64,000 nucleotides of DNA from positions 1 through 64,000 of the forward strand of contig NZ_AUNB01000012.1 of NCBI RefSeq assembly GCF_000714545.1, in the 5' to 3' direction. Below the pieces are notes generated by a model. That model saw only the letters and a list, made by a program, of their open reading frames with translations. It did not search any database and was not told where the DNA came from. Every line of letters begins with the position of its first letter. Within the stretch, counting starts at the first letter, position 1. The translations under genes and the position numbers were made by a program. Of this stretch, positions 1-7,654 are shown one piece after another. Source of the DNA: Thioclava indica. GTDB taxonomy: Bacteria > Pseudomonadota > Alphaproteobacteria > Rhodobacterales > Rhodobacteraceae.

Positions 1-774
1 AAAGCCCCCCATTGGGGCCATTGGCTGCGCCAGATCGAGTTGAGCGATCCCAAGGGCGAAGTCGTGATGTCGGGCGCGGAGGGCAAGCCGCTGCTGGTTC
101 TCTCGCGTGAGGGCAAGGGGCGCGTGGCGCTGCTCGCGTCCGATCAGGCGTGGCTGTGGGATCGCGGCTATGATGGTGGCGGGCCACAGCTCGAATTGCT
201 GCGCCGGATCGCCCATTGGGAGATGAAGGAACCCGAGCTGGAGGAAGAGGCGCTTTACGCCGAGATCGACCCCGGCGCGCTGTCGATGACGATCGTTCGC
301 CGCTCGATGAAAGATGATGTGCCTCCTGCGAGCGTAACGCTGCCCGATGGCACGACCCAAGACGTACCGCTGAGCCAAACCGCGCCGGGGCGGTTCACTG
401 CGCGTTGGACCGCGCCGGGGCCGGGGCTTTATACGCTCAAGGATGGCGATCTGGAGCGCGTCGTTGCGATGGGACCCGCTAGCCCGCGCGAGTTCGAACA
501 GACCATCGCGAGCGGTGAGCCGATGGCCAAGGCGATTGCGGCCTCGGGTGGGGCTGTGACGCGTCTGGAAGAGGGCATCCCGCGCATCCACAAAATGGCG
601 GCGGGACGTGCGACTTCGGGGCGGGGCTGGATCGGTATTACCCCGCGCGGCGCGCGCACCACGACCGATATTCGCGTGCAGCCTGTTCTGCCCGCTTGGG
701 CATGGCTGCTACTGGCGGCGCTGCTGACGCTTGGGGCTTGGATGATCGAAGGGCGGGGGCGGCGCGCGGCTTAG
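1..774 (+). CDS. C-terminal part of a large membrane-anchored hypothetical protein (5' truncated)
   Basis: The reading frame is open from base 1, so the gene begins outside the window and only the last 257 codons are seen. The visible part starts in a globular region with the stretch VALLASDQAWLWDRG, which I associate with the glutamine-amidotransferase-like domain of large Rhodobacteraceae membrane proteins found beside von Willebrand-type proteins. It then passes through a beta-rich segment and ends with one hydrophobic helix (about PAWAWLLLAALLTLGAWMI) and a short basic tail, so the bulk probably faces the periplasm. The function is unknown. The gene converges on the alcohol dehydrogenase gene, with only 22 bases between them. 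Confidence 0.7.
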   Translation, partial: KAPHWGHWLRQIELSDPKGEVVMSGAEGKPLLVLSREGKGRVALLASDQAWLWDRGYDGGGPQLELLRRIAHWEMKEPELEEEALYAEIDPGALSMTIVRRSMKDDVPPASVTLPDGTTQDVPLSQTAPGRFTARWTAPGPGLYTLKDGDLERVVAMGPASPREFEQTIASGEPMAKAIAASGGAVTRLEEGIPRIHKMAAGRATSGRGWIGITPRGARTTTDIRVQPVLPAWAWLLLAALLTLGAWMIEGRGRRAA

Positions 775-796
775 CGCCACGCCGCCCGACCCGTTT

Positions 797-1927
797 TTAA
801 TAGATCACGACCGAGCGGATTGATTCGCCCGCATGCATCAGATCGAACGCCTCGTTGATCTTTTCGAGCGGCATGGTGTGGGTGATCATCGGGTCGATCT
901 CGATCTTGCCATCCATATACCAGTCAACGAATTTCGGCACATCGGTGCGCCCTTTCGCGCCGCCAAAGGCCGTGCCTTTCCAGACGCGTCCTGTCACAAG
1001 CTGGAACGGTCGCGTCGAAATTTCCGCGCCCGCCGGAGCCACGCCAATAATCACCGAAACGCCCCAGCCGCGATGGCTACATTCCAGCGCATCGCGCATC
1101 ACCTTGGTGTTGCCCGTCGCGTCAAAGCTGTAATCCACGCCACCGATCTGATCGGCGCCCTTCTTGGTCAGGTTGACGATTTCCTCGACAACGGTGCCCT
1201 TGATCTTTGACGGGTTCACGAAATGGGTCAGGCCGAACTTGCGCGCCATTTCCTCTTTGTCGTCGTTCAGATCGACGCCGATGATCATGTCGGCCCCGGC
1301 CATGCGCAGCCCCTGGATCACGTTCAAGCCGATCCCGCCTAGGCCGAACACTGCCGCCGTGGACCCGATCTCGACGCCTGCGGTGTTGATCACCGCGCCG
1401 ATGCCGGTGGTGACGCCGCAGCCGATGTAACAAATCTTGTCGAAGGGCGCATCCTCACGCACTTTAGCCAGCGCGATTTCGGGCATGACCGTGTGATTGG
1501 CGAAGGTCGAGCAGCCCATGTAGTGAAACAGCGGCGTGCCATCGAGCATATGAAAGCGCGTCGTGCCATCGGGCATCAGGCCTTGGCCCTGCGTGCCCCG
1601 GATCGCGGTGCAGAGGTTGGTTTTGCCCGACAGGCAGGACGGGCATTCGCGACATTCCGGCGTGTAAAGCGGAATGACATGATCGCCGGGTTTGAGCGTG
1701 GTCACGCCCTCGCCCACTTCCAGCACCACGCCCGCGCCTTCATGGCCGAGGATGCAGGGAAACAGTCCCTCGGGGTCGTCGCCCGAGCGGGTGAATTCGT
1801 CAGTGTGGCAAATGCCAGTGGCCTTGATTTCGATCAGAACTTCGCCTGCTTTCGGCGGGTCGAGTTCCACCTCCATGATTTCAAGCGGCTTTCCGGCTTC
1901 CAATGCGACTGCGGCACGGGTTCTCAT
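797..1927 (-). CDS. frmA: S-(hydroxymethyl)glutathione dehydrogenase / class III alcohol dehydrogenase
   Basis: This 376-residue cytoplasmic zinc enzyme oxidises S-hydroxymethylglutathione, the adduct of formaldehyde and glutathione, to S-formylglutathione using NAD; the family also reduces S-nitrosoglutathione. The catalytic zinc ligands Cys40 and His62 (GICHTDE and GHEGAG) are present, and the structural zinc is held by Cys92, Cys95, Cys98 and Cys106. The nucleotide fold carries GLGGIG. I chose the ATG at 1927 because a GGAG ribosome site precedes it and the protein then has the family's usual length; a longer upstream frame exists but would overlap the divergent lipoprotein gene. No S-formylglutathione hydrolase gene is adjacent. 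The symbol adhC or adhI is also used in this group. Confidence 0.95.
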   Translation of the reverse strand: MRTRAAVALEAGKPLEIMEVELDPPKAGEVLIEIKATGICHTDEFTRSGDDPEGLFPCILGHEGAGVVLEVGEGVTTLKPGDHVIPLYTPECRECPSCLSGKTNLCTAIRGTQGQGLMPDGTTRFHMLDGTPLFHYMGCSTFANHTVMPEIALAKVREDAPFDKICYIGCGVTTGIGAVINTAGVEIGSTAAVFGLGGIGLNVIQGLRMAGADMIIGVDLNDDKEEMARKFGLTHFVNPSKIKGTVVEEIVNLTKKGADQIGGVDYSFDATGNTKVMRDALECSHRGWGVSVIIGVAPAGAEISTRPFQLVTGRVWKGTAFGGAKGRTDVPKFVDWYMDGKIEIDPMITHTMPLEKINEAFDLMHAGESIRSVVIY

Positions 1928-2000
1928 GGGCGTCTCCTCAAGGTATAAACAGGTCAAGAACCTGCGCGAATGCGTGGGTGAATGCAATAAAGGGTGTGAT

Positions 2001-2363
2001 ATGTTGACCAGATTTTCCGCTTTGCCTGTTGTGTTGTTGTCGGTGCTGGCGCTTGCGGCGTGTGACCCCGCAGGCCCGGTTGAGCAAACCCCAGACCAAG
2101 CTGCGGCTGTGCCCACGCCCTATTTGACCCCACAGACCACCGTTACGGCAGGCGGCTTGCAAGAGCGCGAGCCTGACACTTGCGGCGCGGTCAATTATGT
2201 TTCGGTGCTTGGCCAGCCAGCGGCGCAGATCCAGACGCTGGGCATCACCAAGCCGATGCGAATCGTGGAATGGCGCGGCGTGGAAGATCAGGTCTACAAC
2301 CCGCAGCGCGTGGTGTTCCGCCTTGATTCGCGTGGAAATGTCTACAATATCGACTGCGGCTAA
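2001..2363 (+). CDS. Lipoprotein with a peptidase-inhibitor I78-like domain
   Basis: The 120-residue product begins with a lipoprotein signal ([11 protein letters not shown], lipidated Cys near residue 16). A C-terminal domain runs from about residue 50 to the end, opens with DTCGAVNY and closes with [18 protein letters not shown]. The paired cysteines and the R-V-x-L-D...G-x-V-x-x-I-x-C-G ending match the I78 (elastase/trypsin inhibitor) family as I know it. It probably sits on the inner face of the outer membrane or in the periplasm and may guard against serine proteases. It is divergent from frmA with a 73-base gap. The ATG at 2001 follows an AGGG. The assignment is from motif resemblance only. 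Confidence 0.75.
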   Translation: MLTRFSALPVVLLSVLALAACDPAGPVEQTPDQAAAVPTPYLTPQTTVTAGGLQEREPDTCGAVNYVSVLGQPAAQIQTLGITKPMRIVEWRGVEDQVYNPQRVVFRLDSRGNVYNIDCG

Positions 2364-2373
2364 GGCGCTGCGA

Positions 2374-2399
2374 CCCCCCGGCAGCTATGGCTGCGGGGG
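2374..2399. terminator. Hairpin between convergent genes
   Basis: The arms GCAGC and GCTGC enclose a TATG loop and are extended by C5/G5 pairing with one bulged G. It lies exactly between the stop of the lipoprotein gene and the stop of the cytochrome gene, so it could end either transcript. There is no clear T-run on either side, so intrinsic termination is uncertain. Confidence 0.45.
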
Positions 2400-2849
2400 C
2401 TAGTCTGCCTTAAAGCGCCCGTGGCAATCCTTGCACGATGCGCCCAAAGCGTTCAGCCCATCGGCCAGCCCACCCGCGCTGGACGGGTCCATCCCATCGG
2501 CGGCCTTTTGCAAGCGGCGCGTCTTTTGCCAGAACTCGCCCTCATAATCCCAAAGGCGGGGCAGGGCCTTGGAAGCGGGGTCCGTAGCGGGCTCTGCGAA
2601 GGCGTCGGTGACCTTCGCGGCATCTTCGCGTAACGCACTGGTCGCGGCCGCCGCTGCGGTTGCGTCAAACGGCGCTTTCTTGGTCGCCATATCGCCTACG
2701 ATTTTAAGATTCTGGCCGAGGCGGTCCATCAACTCCATGCGCGCGCGCACGGTTGGGTCTTTCGCCACATCCTTGGCAGGCGCCATCGAGGCCGTCAGGA
2801 TGAGGGCCAGCGACAGGCAAAATGAGGCAGTCAGGACAGATCGGGTCAT
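2400..2849 (-). CDS. Cytochrome c' / c-556-like class II cytochrome c
   Basis: The 149-residue protein has a signal peptide (hydrophobic stretch 4-20, cleavage near SMAPA-KD) and a mostly helical body. A single haem-binding motif CKDCH lies at residues 139-143, only six residues from the end. A C-terminal CxxCH on a four-helix body is the hallmark of class II cytochromes (c', c-556). It is expected in the periplasm, where such proteins bind NO or transfer electrons. The ATG at 2849 has a GGAG ahead; an in-frame ATG at 2906 would give a longer leader without a good ribosome site. No partner redox gene lies next to it. Confidence 0.88.
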   Translation of the reverse strand: MTRSVLTASFCLSLALILTASMAPAKDVAKDPTVRARMELMDRLGQNLKIVGDMATKKAPFDATAAAAATSALREDAAKVTDAFAEPATDPASKALPRLWDYEGEFWQKTRRLQKAADGMDPSSAGGLADGLNALGASCKDCHGRFKAD

Positions 2850-2924
2850 TTCGGTGCTCCGGTGATTTGGCGCAACCTGCCGTTTATGGGCCAAAAGCGC
2901 AATCACGGAACGATCATGAAAACG

Positions 2925-2953
2925 AAAGCCCCGACCATTTTAGTCGGGGCTTT
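2925..2953 (-). terminator. Intrinsic terminator, perfect 11-bp stem
   Basis: The arms AAAGCCCCGAC (2925-2935) and GTCGGGGCTTT (2943-2953) pair without mismatch around a 7-base loop. On the minus strand the stem is followed by CGTTTTC, which is more T-rich than the plus-strand exit. It sits upstream of the cytochrome gene rather than after an obvious gene, which is one reason for proposing the small gene at 3021-3182. Confidence 0.7.
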
Positions 2954-3020
2954 GGTTGCGGAGTAAAGCGTTTCGACGGTGCGAACTGAGTGGGGGCTGT
3001 TAACCGCACCGCCGAAACTG

Positions 3021-3182
3021 TCAGCGTTTTCCGCTATGCCCTTTATTGCGCGCAAAAGGGGCGGGAACGGGTGCGATTTTGGGCAAATCCAAGGCCTTTT
3101 CGCGGCGCGTCTCGGGCGTCGTGCCGTTAAACGCTGCGACAGTTTGCAGCGGTCTTGATTTGTGCGCGCGCCGCGATACCAT
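3021..3182 (-). CDS. Candidate small basic protein, 53 aa (unrecognised)
   Basis: An ATG-started frame encodes a 53-residue basic, Pro/Ala-containing product. It begins MVSRRAHKSRPLQTV, continues through TPETRREKALDLPK and ends NKGHSGKR. Its codon choice looks coding-like, and the stop lies 68 bases ahead of a strong minus-strand terminator. Against it, the ATG at 3182 lacks a good ribosome site; an in-frame TTG at 3200 after a GGGG/GGGCGG stretch is an alternative start. It is divergent from DUF2794, with starts only 6 bases apart. I do not recognise a family, and the product looks disordered. A small RNA using the same terminator is the main alternative. Confidence 0.4.
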   Translation of the reverse strand: MVSRRAHKSRPLQTVAAFNGTTPETRREKALDLPKIAPVPAPFARNKGHSGKR

Positions 3183-3188
3183 CGGGAT

Positions 3189-3533
3189 ATGACGGTGCAA
3201 CCGCCCACCCCTTTTCCGCCACGCCCTGCCGAGCCGCAGGTTGCCTTTGATCGTGGCGAGCTGAATGTGATCCTGTCGCTTTACGGGCGTGCGGTCGCGG
3301 CGGGAGAATGGCGCGATTACGCGATGAGTTTTCTGCGCGAAGTGGCGGTGTTTTCGATTTTTCGGCGCGCTGCCGAGACGCCGCTTTACCGCATCGAAAA
3401 ACGTCCTGCCTTGCGCAACCGTCAGGGGATGTATGCGGTGATCGGGCCGCAGGGGCAGGTGTTGAAACGTGGCGGAGATCTGCGCGTGGTGCTACGCGAG
3501 TTGGACCGCAAGCTGATCCGTTCGGTCGACTAA
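3189..3533 (+). CDS. DUF2794 family protein
   Basis: This is a 114-residue soluble protein of an alphaproteobacterial family of unknown function. The conserved core is visible: FDRGELNVILSLYGR near residues 20-34, the segment WRDYAMSFLREVAVFSIFRR in the middle, then LYRIEK and MYAVIGPQGQVLKRG. There is no signal peptide or membrane segment. The ATG at 3189 is chosen because the conserved part begins soon after it; the ribosome site is poor. An in-frame GTG at 3162 would add nine residues. It ends just before a Rhodobacteraceae-type hairpin repeat that separates it from the convergent NlpC/P60 gene. Confidence 0.85.
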   Translation: MTVQPPTPFPPRPAEPQVAFDRGELNVILSLYGRAVAAGEWRDYAMSFLREVAVFSIFRRAAETPLYRIEKRPALRNRQGMYAVIGPQGQVLKRGGDLRVVLRELDRKLIRSVD

Positions 3534-3557
3534 CCGATGATCGTGGGTGTGTCTGCT

Positions 3558-3597
3558 GCCGGAGCCTCCGGCGGGAGTATTTATTGGCTAGATGAAA
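3558..3597. repeat. Hairpin plus GGGAGTATTT element of a Rhodobacteraceae-type dispersed repeat
   Basis: A short palindrome GCCGGA-GCC-TCCGGC (3558-3572) is followed by GGGAGTATTTATTGG and AGATGAAAG. I recall closely similar strings (CCTCCGGCGGGAGTATTT, then GATGAA) at many gene ends in Rhodobacter and Roseobacter genomes, so this is probably one copy of a dispersed intergenic element. The stop codon and last residues of the NlpC/P60 gene lie inside it. The hairpin may also terminate DUF2794. Only one clear copy occurs in this window, so repetition itself is not shown here. Confidence 0.55.
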
Positions 3598-4423
3598 GGG
3601 CGGGGCGTTTGCAGCCCAGATAGGGACTGTCGCCGCTTGCGGCTATTCGTGCGAGGCAGGCTTTGATCGGCTCATAGGCGACGCTCATGGTGTGACCGTT
3701 GGCGTGGATCAGGGTCTCGGGGTCCGTGACCATCGCGACATGGCCTTTCCAAAAGATCAGATCGCCGCGTTGTAGGAGCGCGTCTTCGGGCAGCGGCTCG
3801 CCCAGTTCGTGCCATTGCATATCGCTGTCGCCGGGCACCGATTGGCCGCAAAGCGCGTAGCCAATTTGCACCAGCCCCGAGCAGTCGATCCCGTTGCGCG
3901 AATTGCCGCCCCAGAGGTAGGGCGTGCCTAGCAGCGCCTCGGCCACGGTGACGGGGTCGGTGAGCGGGGCGTCCAGTGGTGTCGCGTGTTGGCGCGGCAC
4001 AAAGCCCTGCGCGGTGATCAAGAACTCGGGGGGGTCACCCGTCACGGTCAGCCGTGCGCCCAGTGAAAGTGCCATCACCTCGCCCCGCTTGATCGAGGCT
4101 TCGCGGTAGAGATGCGTGGCGGGCGCGGTCACGATATGGGTGGGCGTTGTTTTGGGGCCAAGAGCGGCGTTTGTGATCCAGCCGCAATAGTCGTCCCACT
4201 CGGCTTGCACAAAGCTATGCGTTTCGTTCGCCTCAATGACGGTGACTGCCGCGCCAAACAGCACTTGTCTGTCGCGTTGGGCGCCGGGGTTTGGGCAAAG
4301 ATCTGCGGTCGGGGTGCAGATGCTGGCGGGTGTGCCTTGGGTGTAGTGTTTGGCTTTGACGCGGTCGCGCAGGGTGTCCAAGGCGATGGTTCCCGAGAAG
4401 GGCAGGCGGCGGCGATCGCTCAT
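3581..4423 (-). CDS. NlpC/P60 family cell-wall peptidase with SH3-like domains
   Basis: The 280-residue protein carries bacterial SH3-like segments (about residues 35-150, with LYREAS and GFVPRQH), then a C-terminal C40 peptidase domain. The catalytic Cys181 is in NGIDCSGLVQ, His228 in KGHVAMV and a third polar residue is His240 in LIHANG. Such enzymes cut gamma-D-glutamyl-diaminopimelate bonds in wall peptides. No clear signal peptide is seen, so it may act on recycled muropeptides in the cytoplasm. It follows the M17 aminopeptidase with a 4-base ATGA overlap, so the two are translationally coupled and could act in sequence on peptides. The last residues come from the repeat at 3558-3597. 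Confidence 0.9.
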   Translation of the reverse strand: MSDRRRLPFSGTIALDTLRDRVKAKHYTQGTPASICTPTADLCPNPGAQRDRQVLFGAAVTVIEANETHSFVQAEWDDYCGWITNAALGPKTTPTHIVTAPATHLYREASIKRGEVMALSLGARLTVTGDPPEFLITAQGFVPRQHATPLDAPLTDPVTVAEALLGTPYLWGGNSRNGIDCSGLVQIGYALCGQSVPGDSDMQWHELGEPLPEDALLQRGDLIFWKGHVAMVTDPETLIHANGHTMSVAYEPIKACLARIAASGDSPYLGCKRPALSSSQ

Positions 4424-5832
4424 AGCAAGACCTCGGGCAGGGCGGTGAGGATTGCGCGAGCGCCTTGGCCAACACCACCCTTCGGGCGCGCGGGCGCGGG
4501 GGCTGGTTGCCAGCCATAGATGTCGAAATGCGCGAACCGCGGGGTTCGGGTGACAAAGCGGCGCAGGAATAAGGCTGCCGTGATCGAGCCCGCCATGCCG
4601 CCCGAGGGTGCATTGTCGAGATCGGCGATGCCGGGTTCGATTTTGGGCTCATAAGGCGCCCAGAATGGCATGCGCCACAGAGGATCGCCAGCAGCTTGTG
4701 CGGCGTTGGAGAGGGCCGTCGCGAGCGCGTCGTCATCCGTGTAAAAGGGCGGCAAATCGGGGCCAAGGGCGACCCGCGCCGCGCCCGTCAAGGTTGCCAT
4801 GCAGATGAGCAGGTCGGGGCTTTCTTCATCCGCCAAGGCGAGGGCATCGGCCAGCACCAAGCGCCCTTCGGCATCGGTATTATTGACCTCAACGCTAAGA
4901 CCTTTGCGCGATGTCAGGATATCGCCGGGGCGGAAACTGTCACCGGATACCGAATTTTCCACCGCCGGTATCAGCACGCGCAGGCGCAGCTTTGCCCCGG
5001 TTTGCATGATCATATGGGCCAGTCCCAGCACCGTGGCCGCGCCGCCCATGTCCTTTTTCATCAATCCCATCGACGCACCCGGTTTCAGGTTCAGCCCGCC
5101 GGTGTCAAAACACACGCCCTTGCCAACCAGCGTCAGTGTCGGCCCACTCTCGCCCCAGCGCAGATCAATCAGGCGCGGAGTGCGCGGTGAGGCGCGCCCC
5201 ACGGCGTGGATCATCGGGAAGTTTTGCGCCAGCAGGTCATCGCCTGATATCGTCGAGACCTGCGCGTTATGGCGTTTTGCAAGCAGGCGTGTCGCGGCCT
5301 CTAGCTCATCGGGACCCATGTCAGATGCGGGGGTGTTGATCAGATCGCGGGAGAAAGCCTCGCCCGCAGCCATTGCCTCTAGACGCGCGCGATCCAGCCC
5401 GTCGGGGCAGACCAGCCGGGCCTTGGGCGCGGCATCGGGGGCGTAGCGGGCAAAGCGGTAACCCGCGAGGAGCCAGCCCAAAGCGGCATCGTGCAAGGCG
5501 TCCGGTGTGAGGTCACCCTGCAATTGCCACGCGCCCTCGGGCAATGCCGTGGCCGCAAGCGAAAGGGTAAAGCGCGTCCTCTCGCGGGCCTGAGCATCGC
5601 CCAAACCCAGCAACGCGCCTTCAACGCCGGATGCGCCGGGCAACAGCGCCACGCTGCCCGCGGCCGCGCCAAATCCTTGCGCGCGCACGAATTCGGCCTG
5701 CGCTTGAGGCAGTGATGCCAGTTTCGATTCCAGCGCGTCGGGCGCGACCAGTATCAACGGGCGCGCGTCTTTGGCGCTATCGGCAAAACACATTGCAGAA
5801 CGTTCGGCGAGAAAGGAAAAATCGGCGGGCAT
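4420..5832 (-). CDS. Leucyl aminopeptidase family (M17) metallopeptidase
   Basis: The 470-residue cytoplasmic exopeptidase has the two-metal M17 catalytic domain in its C-terminal two thirds. GKGVCFDTGG supplies Lys238 and Asp243, KKDMGG supplies Asp261, and the signature NTDAEGRL lies at 318-325 with Asp320 and Glu322. The N-terminal third is the variable domain typical of the family. It removes N-terminal residues from peptides. The spacing to the upstream helical protein gene is 62 bases, and downstream it overlaps the NlpC/P60 gene by 4 bases. The pairing with a wall peptidase suggests muropeptide or dipeptide recycling, but that is inference. It resembles PepB/PepA, though exact orthology is not settled. 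Confidence 0.92.
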   Translation of the reverse strand: MPADFSFLAERSAMCFADSAKDARPLILVAPDALESKLASLPQAQAEFVRAQGFGAAAGSVALLPGASGVEGALLGLGDAQARERTRFTLSLAATALPEGAWQLQGDLTPDALHDAALGWLLAGYRFARYAPDAAPKARLVCPDGLDRARLEAMAAGEAFSRDLINTPASDMGPDELEAATRLLAKRHNAQVSTISGDDLLAQNFPMIHAVGRASPRTPRLIDLRWGESGPTLTLVGKGVCFDTGGLNLKPGASMGLMKKDMGGAATVLGLAHMIMQTGAKLRLRVLIPAVENSVSGDSFRPGDILTSRKGLSVEVNNTDAEGRLVLADALALADEESPDLLICMATLTGAARVALGPDLPPFYTDDDALATALSNAAQAAGDPLWRMPFWAPYEPKIEPGIADLDNAPSGGMAGSITAALFLRRFVTRTPRFAHFDIYGWQPAPAPARPKGGVGQGARAILTALPEVLL

Positions 5833-5894
5833 TGCGGCTCCTTGGGGCTGGCTGGCTTGCGCAGATTAGCGCCCCCAGCCGCACCCGCAAGGGA

Positions 5895-6275
5895 TCAAAG
5901 TCGCAGATCGCCCAAATCCCACACCTCGGTGAGCGAACGATCTGCAAGCCGCATCAGCCGCGCCAGAACCGCCGCTTGCGCAATATGATCGCGCGCCTCA
6001 ATGCAGGCTTGCAGATCCCGCGCGACCTGCACCAACGAGCTAAGCCCGATCTGTTCCGCCAGCGTAACCATCGCATCCAGTTCTGCGACCATCTTGGCGT
6101 ATTGATGCGCTTTCGCGGCCTTCTCGACGGCGACAATATGCTGGGCAATGTCCTCCATCGCTGCTGAAATAACGTGCTCTGCCGCCACCTCGCCAAGCTG
6201 CGCATAAATCACGACAATGCGTGCGGGATCGAGTGCGCTTGCCTCGTTACATGTGAACCGCGATACCTGTGCCAC
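5895..6275 (-). CDS. Conserved helical hypothetical protein (Rhodobacteraceae)
   Basis: The product is about 126 residues, almost entirely predicted helical, with no signal or membrane segment. It contains the segment FTCNEASALDPARIVVIYAQ near the start and ends SLTEVWDLGDLRL. I remember similar proteins in many Rhodobacteraceae without an assigned function. The four-helix look with a conserved His (VAAEHVISAAMEDIAQHIVAVE) makes a histidine-phosphotransfer-like fold possible, but no clear HPt signature is seen. There is no ATG close to the conserved part; the GTG at 6275, behind a GGGGTTTTGGG stretch, is my choice, and an ATG at 6335 is the alternative. It precedes the M17 peptidase gene. Confidence 0.7.
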   Translation of the reverse strand: MAQVSRFTCNEASALDPARIVVIYAQLGEVAAEHVISAAMEDIAQHIVAVEKAAKAHQYAKMVAELDAMVTLAEQIGLSSLVQVARDLQACIEARDHIAQAAVLARLMRLADRSLTEVWDLGDLRL

Positions 6276-6438
6276 CCCAAAACCCCTTTGAGCCAATTGA
6301 TCTGCTGGTCCCCACCAGTGCGGGCAGTTTGGCAAGAAGGTCTCAAGAAAGGGTTATGCGATATTGAAAATTGCTCGAATTCCATCGCTGGGCGGGCTAT
6401 CTGCACCAAAGTGACATGGCAAACGATGCGAGGATTCA

Positions 6439-7089
6439 ATGAGAGAGCACGCCAAACCGCTGCCAAGCTATCTGGTGGGACGCTATCGGGGCTGGCACGC
6501 CACGTCCTATACCGAAAACCGCGCGTGGTATCGCCGCTTGGCCGAAGAGGGGCAGCGCCCGCGCTCGATGATCATCGCATGCTGTGACTCGCGGGTGCAT
6601 GTGACGTCGATGTTTGGCGCGGATCAGGGCGAGTTTTTCATCCATCGCAACATCGCCAATCTGGTGCCGCAGTTCACCCCCGATGGCGATCACCACGGAA
6701 CGTCGGCGGCGGTGGAATATGCCGTCAAAAACCTGCGTGTTGCACATATGATTGTGCTGGGACATTCCAGTTGCGGCGGCGTGGAGGGCTGTCATGCGAT
6801 GTGTTCGGGTCAGGCGCCAGAGCTTGAGGAAAAAACCTCGTTTACCGGGGCGTGGCTGAACCTGTTGCGTCCCGGCTATGAGCGCGTAACGGAACGCAAC
6901 CCCGCAGATCCGGTGACCGAGCTGGAGCGTGAAGCCGTCAAGGTCAGCCTTGAAAACCTGATGACGTTTCCCTTCGTACGCGAGGCGCTGGATGACGACC
7001 GCATGACGCTGCACGGGCTGCGCCATGACATCAGCGAAGGCTTGCTTGAGCAGTACGACTCGGCGACAGATCGGTTTGAAACGATCTGA
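6439..7089 (+). CDS. Beta-class carbonic anhydrase
   Basis: The 216-residue cytoplasmic zinc enzyme interconverts CO2 and bicarbonate. The zinc site is complete: Cys48 in the CxDxR motif (CCDSR, residues 48-52) and HxxC at His109 and Cys112 in LGHSSCGG. The Asp50/Arg52 pair needed for catalysis is present. FFIHRNIAN and GTSAAVEYAV are typical of the beta class. The ATG follows GAGGA at the proper distance. It stands alone between the helical protein gene (divergent) and a small regulator-like gene; no bicarbonate transporter is adjacent. The genes can and cynT are both used for this family, so no symbol is given. Confidence 0.95.
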   Translation: MREHAKPLPSYLVGRYRGWHATSYTENRAWYRRLAEEGQRPRSMIIACCDSRVHVTSMFGADQGEFFIHRNIANLVPQFTPDGDHHGTSAAVEYAVKNLRVAHMIVLGHSSCGGVEGCHAMCSGQAPELEEKTSFTGAWLNLLRPGYERVTERNPADPVTELEREAVKVSLENLMTFPFVREALDDDRMTLHGLRHDISEGLLEQYDSATDRFETI

Positions 7090-7150
7090 TTGTCACCAAA
7101 TCTGGCGCGCGTTCACGCGGTGTTAAGTAAGCGTGGGCCAGACTGGGGAC

Positions 7151-7648
7151 ATGACACATACCCGACTCGTTTCCATGCGCCTCCCCCTTGATTTGATCGC
7201 TTTGATCGATCAGGAGGCGCATGCGTTTGACGCCTCTCCCGCCGAGGTGATCCGGCGCGCCTTGCGTATCGGTTTGGCCCCTGCGGCTGAGCCCGAGGAT
7301 GATTTTCAAGCTGTTCCAATGCCCGAAATGGCGGGGCTGCAAGAGGCGCTTGATCTGGCCGAGGGATGGATTGATCTGCAAATGCGATTGCGCCGCACGG
7401 GTTTGGTGCTGCGTGCGGGCGGGTCGGATGGGCGTTTGGGCGTGCATGAATGGCCCTCAAACCGGTTCATGATCGCGTTGGATGAGATCGGACCAAGCCT
7501 TGGAGAGTTGGTGCTACGCTATCGCGCGCCGTTTCCGGGGCGGCCAGTGTTTGAGACGAAAGAAACGCGTGGCAATGCCACGGAAGCGGCGCAAGACCTT
7601 TCGATCTCGCGCCGGTTCGTGTTGCCGCAACTGCGACCCGCTGCCTAA
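7151..7648 (+). CDS. Hypothetical protein with a ribbon-helix-helix-like N-terminus
   Basis: The product is about 165 residues. Its first 45 residues (RLVSMRLPLDLIALIDQEAHAF then SPAEVIRRALRIGL) fit a CopG/Arc-type ribbon-helix-helix DNA-binding unit: one beta strand followed by two helices. The rest is not recognised and may bind a ligand or protein. No toxin gene lies beside it, so I do not call it an antitoxin. The start is uncertain: ATG at 7151 has GGGGAC very close; GTG at 7133 and ATG at 7175 are alternatives. It follows the carbonic anhydrase by 61 bases and converges on the MuiA-like gene. Confidence 0.7.
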   Translation: MTHTRLVSMRLPLDLIALIDQEAHAFDASPAEVIRRALRIGLAPAAEPEDDFQAVPMPEMAGLQEALDLAEGWIDLQMRLRRTGLVLRAGGSDGRLGVHEWPSNRFMIALDEIGPSLGELVLRYRAPFPGRPVFETKETRGNATEAAQDLSISRRFVLPQLRPAA

Positions 7649-7654
7649 CTGCCG

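Larger units (their letters stand above)
2850..3188. other. 339-base interval between the cytochrome and DUF2794 genes
   Basis: This divergent interval holds a perfect terminator hairpin (2925-2953) and a candidate 53-codon minus-strand frame (3021-3182), both listed separately. The remaining stretch 2850-2924 should carry the cytochrome promoter, but I could not name convincing -35 and -10 boxes there. Confidence 0.6.

Noticed and set aside
2903-3208. A 101-codon minus-strand frame covering the gap before DUF2794.
   Set aside because: It runs straight through the terminator hairpin and has a residue mix unlike a protein; the 53-codon frame in a different phase is more plausible.
7151-7648. 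Antitoxin of a toxin-antitoxin pair, because of the ribbon-helix-helix-like start.
   Set aside because: No small toxin-like gene overlaps or abuts it, and the long C-terminal part is unlike typical antitoxins.
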